From the NCBI GenBank assembly GCA_017475785.1, contig JAFVEX010000202.1, positions 1-17,772 on the forward strand: a stretch of 17,772 nt of DNA, read 5' to 3'. This document shows, piece after piece, positions 15,524 to 17,772 of this stretch; position 1 is the first letter of the stretch, and each line of letters starts with the position of its first letter. The notes under the pieces are model-generated. The model worked only from the letters and a program-made list of their open reading frames with translations, ran no database searches and had not been told where the DNA came from. Source of the DNA: Eubacterium sp. GTDB taxonomy: Bacteria; Bacillota_A; Clostridia; Lachnospirales; Lachnospiraceae. The position numbers and the translations under genes were made by a program.

Positions 15524-17182
15524 ATGAACGAGAAAAAGGGAAAAGTCAGATGGCCAGTCATGTCTGTGACAATCGTCCTGTTTGTTGCCATGCTGATTGC
15601 AATCGTCGTAAACGCGGAAGGCTTTTATAATGTATTGAACAATCTGGTCATGAACAACCTGATGTGGGGTCTGGGGTGGTTCACATCACTTGTCAGCCTG
15701 TTCATGGTCATCGTCTGCATTGTCGTAACCGTAACGCCGATCGGAAAGATCAAGCTCGGCGGGCCAAACGCAAAGCCGAAATTCAGCTACACACAGTGGT
15801 TCGGCATTTCACTTTGTACCGGTATCGGCGCCGGCGTCGTATTCTGGGGCGCGGCAGAGCCGCTCCTGTTTGCGATGGAGCCCGATCCGTCTACCGGCCT
15901 GATCGCGGGCAGCAACGGATCAGTCGTCTGGTCCATGGTACACTGCTTCCTGCAGTGGGGCTTCACGCCATACGCGACCTGCGTCGTCATGGGCGTCATT
16001 CTCGCATACTTCATTCTGAACAAAAAGGCGCCGTTTAAGGCAAGCTCCTGCCTGATCCCGCTCTTCGGAAAAGGGGCTGAGAACAGCAAGTGGGCGACCG
16101 CTTTTGATTCCTGGTCCGCTTTCGCGCTGACCGGCGCAGTCGCGGGCGGCCTCGGATACGGAGCAATGCAGCTCTCTGCGGCGGTCAAGGCTTTTGCGGG
16201 TGTCGAGCCCTCCACGATGATTTACTGCGGAATTATCATCATCATGTTTATTTGCTATAACCTGTCGGCGATCTCAGGCCTGCGGAATGGCATCACCTTC
16301 CTTTCCAACCTGAACACACGATTCTTCTTTATCCTGCTGCTCTTCGTGCTGCTGGCAGGACCGACCGGTTATATCTGCAATCTGTTCACACACAGTCTCG
16401 GCGCATACCTGGATCAGTTCTTCAGCGCGAGCCTCTATACCGCTCCGTTCGCGGACGCCGGCCGCTGGGCACAGAACTGGGATATGTACTGGTGGGTTGA
16501 CTGGATGGCATACGCGCCGCTTCTGGGACTGTTCATGGTACGCGTCGGCTACGGACGCACACTTCGTGAGTTTGTCCTGATCGAGTGGATTTTCCCGGCA
16601 CTGTTCGGAATCATCTGGTTCTCGGTCTTCGGCGGAACGATCCTGCACGCGCAGATGTTCCAGGGAATCGACTTCTACAGCATCTACCTGAATGAAGGAG
16701 CGGAAGCTCTGACGCTCGCCATGTTCGATGTGCTGCCGCTGGCTAAAATAGCCAAGATCGTTATGTTGTGTATCATCACGATTTCACTGGTCACCCAGTG
16801 TGACTCTATGGCTGTCACGCTGGCGGGTATGTCCATCGAGGGATCCGATGACACACATGAGCCGCCTGTATGGCTGAAGCTTTTCTGGGGCATCGTATTC
16901 GCGGTCATCGCAATGGTATTCGTCGTGCTGGGCGGTATCAACGGCGTCAAGACGATCAAATCCTTCTGCGGTATCCCGCTGTGCTTTATGTGCTTCTTTA
17001 TCCTGCTGGGATTCCTGAAGTACATACGGAAAGTACCAAGGAGCAGCAACGGCGAATATCTGCCTGAGCCCGAGGTCGCAAACGCGCCGGATAACGGAGA
17101 GCCTGTAGCGTCCAAGGACGGCATTGACAAACTCTTTGACAAGATTCTGCATCGGTCAGCTTCCTCTGCGGAACAAAAGTAA
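15524..17182 (+). CDS. BCCT family transporter (betaine/carnitine/choline type)
   Basis: A 552-residue membrane protein with the twelve-helix BCCT pattern. Diagnostic motifs are TGIGAGVVFWGAAEPLLF (99-116, the glycine-rich unwound helix) and the tryptophan-rich segment WDMYWWVDWMAYAP (319-332) followed by VRVGYGRTLREF (339-350), which in BetP and CaiT forms the aromatic cage for quaternary ammonium groups. Substrates of the family include glycine betaine, choline, carnitine and related compounds; some are Na+-coupled and some are exchangers, and I cannot tell which applies. A hydrophilic tail of ~50 residues (from about 503) follows the last helix. Start: GAGGAGGT lies seven bases before the ATG. 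Sigma-54-type control and a shared activator site tie it to the AGCS operon. Confidence 0.92.
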   Translation: MNEKKGKVRWPVMSVTIVLFVAMLIAIVVNAEGFYNVLNNLVMNNLMWGLGWFTSLVSLFMVIVCIVVTVTPIGKIKLGGPNAKPKFSYTQWFGISLCTGIGAGVVFWGAAEPLLFAMEPDPSTGLIAGSNGSVVWSMVHCFLQWGFTPYATCVVMGVILAYFILNKKAPFKASSCLIPLFGKGAENSKWATAFDSWSAFALTGAVAGGLGYGAMQLSAAVKAFAGVEPSTMIYCGIIIIMFICYNLSAISGLRNGITFLSNLNTRFFFILLLFVLLAGPTGYICNLFTHSLGAYLDQFFSASLYTAPFADAGRWAQNWDMYWWVDWMAYAPLLGLFMVRVGYGRTLREFVLIEWIFPALFGIIWFSVFGGTILHAQMFQGIDFYSIYLNEGAEALTLAMFDVLPLAKIAKIVMLCIITISLVTQCDSMAVTLAGMSIEGSDDTHEPPVWLKLFWGIVFAVIAMVFVVLGGINGVKTIKSFCGIPLCFMCFFILLGFLKYIRKVPRSSNGEYLPEPEVANAPDNGEPVASKDGIDKLFDKILHRSASSAEQK

Positions 17183-17194
17183 AAATGGCAAAAC

Positions 17195-17258
17195 CAGGGT
17201 TCAGGAGTTCCACACGGAAGCCTTCACACAAAAACAGGCTTTGGGAGCTCCTGCCCTG
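17195..17258 (+). other. Long imperfect hairpin downstream of the BCCT gene
   Basis: CAGGG (17195-17199)/CCCTG (17254-17258), CAGGAG (17202-17207)/CTCCTG (17248-17253) and AAGCCT (17218-17223)/AGGCTT (17236-17241) nest into one extended stem. No T-run follows, so it may protect or process the 3' end rather than act as a classical terminator. Confidence 0.5.
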
Positions 17259-17369
17259 AAAGAGCGCAAACTGCTAAAAACACTCACCTTATTGAGGTTG
17301 ATCAACCTGCTTTAAAATCGCTCAGCTTGCCGAGGTTGATCAATCTGCTTTAAAATCGCTCAGCTTGCC
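17256..17369. repeat. 38-bp tandem repeat with palindromic core
   Basis: Two nearly identical 38-bp units (17294-17331 and 17332-17369) differ at one base in the core. A decayed third copy precedes them (about 17268-17293, matching the second half). Unit 1 contains the perfect 14-bp palindrome AGGTTGATCAACCT (17295-17308); unit 2 has AGGTTGATCAATCT. The units share TGCTTTAAAATCGCTCAG. They lie between the BCCT gene and the small membrane protein gene. A regulator binding site or a small mobile repeat are both possible. Confidence 0.75.
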
Positions 17370-17414
17370 CAACAGACCCCGGCCGAACTTGCCGGCAATA
17401 TGGAGGAACGAATA

Positions 17415-17615
17415 ATGAACATCCATCCCACAACGAAAAAAGTACTGCTGGTCATTGATCTGCTGATTATCGGCCTCGGCCTGCTGCTGCAGTTTGGCGT
17501 GATTCCCACGCAGACACCCCCGGGTACCAGCTATTTCCTGGGACCGTACCTGCTCCTGCTGACGCTGCTGCTCAGCTACTACCGCGCCTACAGAACTCGA
17601 AAACAGGATGCATGA
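17415..17615 (+). CDS. Small two-helix membrane protein (66 aa), unknown function
   Basis: Two hydrophobic segments are clear: VLLVIDLLIIGLGLLLQFGV (about 10-29) and YFLGPYLLLLTLLLSYY (about 45-61). A short PTQTPPGTS loop lies between them and a basic tail (RAYRTRKQDA) should face the cytoplasm. I do not recognise the family. The ATG at 17415 has GGAGG eight bases upstream; an in-frame ATG at 17400 contains that ribosome site within its own codons and is unlikely. It is followed by a strong terminator. The palindromic 38-bp repeats upstream may carry its control signals. Confidence 0.65.
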   Translation: MNIHPTTKKVLLVIDLLIIGLGLLLQFGVIPTQTPPGTSYFLGPYLLLLTLLLSYYRAYRTRKQDA

Positions 17616-17673
17616 GTAAGCGCCGTCTGTCTGAAGTTTTTTCTTCTAGAAATGAAATAGTGTCGGATCAGGC

Positions 17674-17713
17674 AAAAAGAGGTTTCAGCCATGACGGCCG
17701 AAACCTCTTTTTT
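17674..17713. terminator. Bidirectional rho-independent terminator
   Basis: AAAAAGAGGTTTC (17674-17686) pairs with GAAACCTCTTTTT (17700-17712), with a short GCC/GGC pair closing the loop. There is a T-run on the plus strand and, through the A-run, also on the minus strand. Confidence 0.88.
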
Positions 17714-17719
17714 GTGTGT

Positions 17720-17772
17720 TTACAGGCTGACAGGGGTACGGTTCTCTGTCCTTTTTTGATTATCAGGAAAGA
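17720..17772 (-). CDS. Possible 3' end of a minus-strand gene entering from the right
   Basis: A minus-strand frame is open from the right edge to a TAA at 17720-17722 (ending ENRTPVSL). Its stop falls seven bases before the bidirectional terminator, which would suit a convergent gene. Seventeen codons are too few to judge; it may be chance. Confidence 0.22.
   Translation of the reverse strand, partial: FPDNQKRTENRTPVSL

Noticed and set aside
15373..15591. 72-codon minus-strand open frame in the BCCT upstream region
   Set aside because: It overlaps the start of the BCCT gene, the sigma-54-like promoter and the activator site, and has no ribosome site of note or recognisable domain.

Overview
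The window looks like chromosomal DNA of a moderately GC-rich Clostridia, probably a Lachnospiraceae-like gut anaerobe. This is inferred from strong AGGAGG-type ribosome sites, compact genes, a DUF6110/HMA-like pair typical of such genomes, an AsnA-type asparagine synthetase and a sigma-54 activator of the RocR/PrdR style. I see no tRNA, rRNA, CRISPR array, insertion sequence or phage gene.

Left part (1-2090): the start of a DUF6110 gene and an HMA-like gene (minus strand) are the likely leading genes of a heavy-metal P-type ATPase locus off the left edge. A PrsW-type intramembrane protease and a small XRE regulator follow on the plus strand. The XRE gene ends at a bidirectional terminator shared with asnA.

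Middle (2132-8050, all minus): asnA has its own promoter. Upstream of it, a tightly spaced LysR - DAHP synthase - sugar-binding lipoprotein - glycerol kinase set probably forms one transcript from a good promoter at 8020-8048. A 26-bp tandem repeat lies directly behind the glpK stop codon.

Right part (8050-17772) is the most interesting. A TIM-barrel isomerase-like enzyme and an AGCS sodium/amino-acid symporter (minus strand) lie behind a near-perfect sigma-54 promoter (10833-10849). Upstream of that promoter is the gene for a PAS-PAS-AAA+-Fis sigma-54 activator. Between them sit six TGCA-N9-TGCA sites, regularly spaced by 22,22,22,22,20 bp. Farther right, past an OmpR-type two-component system, a BCCT transporter gene on the plus strand has a second sigma-54-like promoter (15454-15469) with one more TGCA-N9-TGCA site just upstream. 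Together this suggests a local sigma-54 regulon in which one activator controls two Na+-coupled-type transporters of different families plus one enzyme, probably for uptake and use of a small amino-acid-like or betaine-like nitrogen compound. The substrate cannot be read from the sequence.

The right end holds a palindromic 38-bp tandem repeat, a gene for a 66-residue two-helix membrane protein, a bidirectional terminator, and perhaps the last codons of a minus-strand gene.
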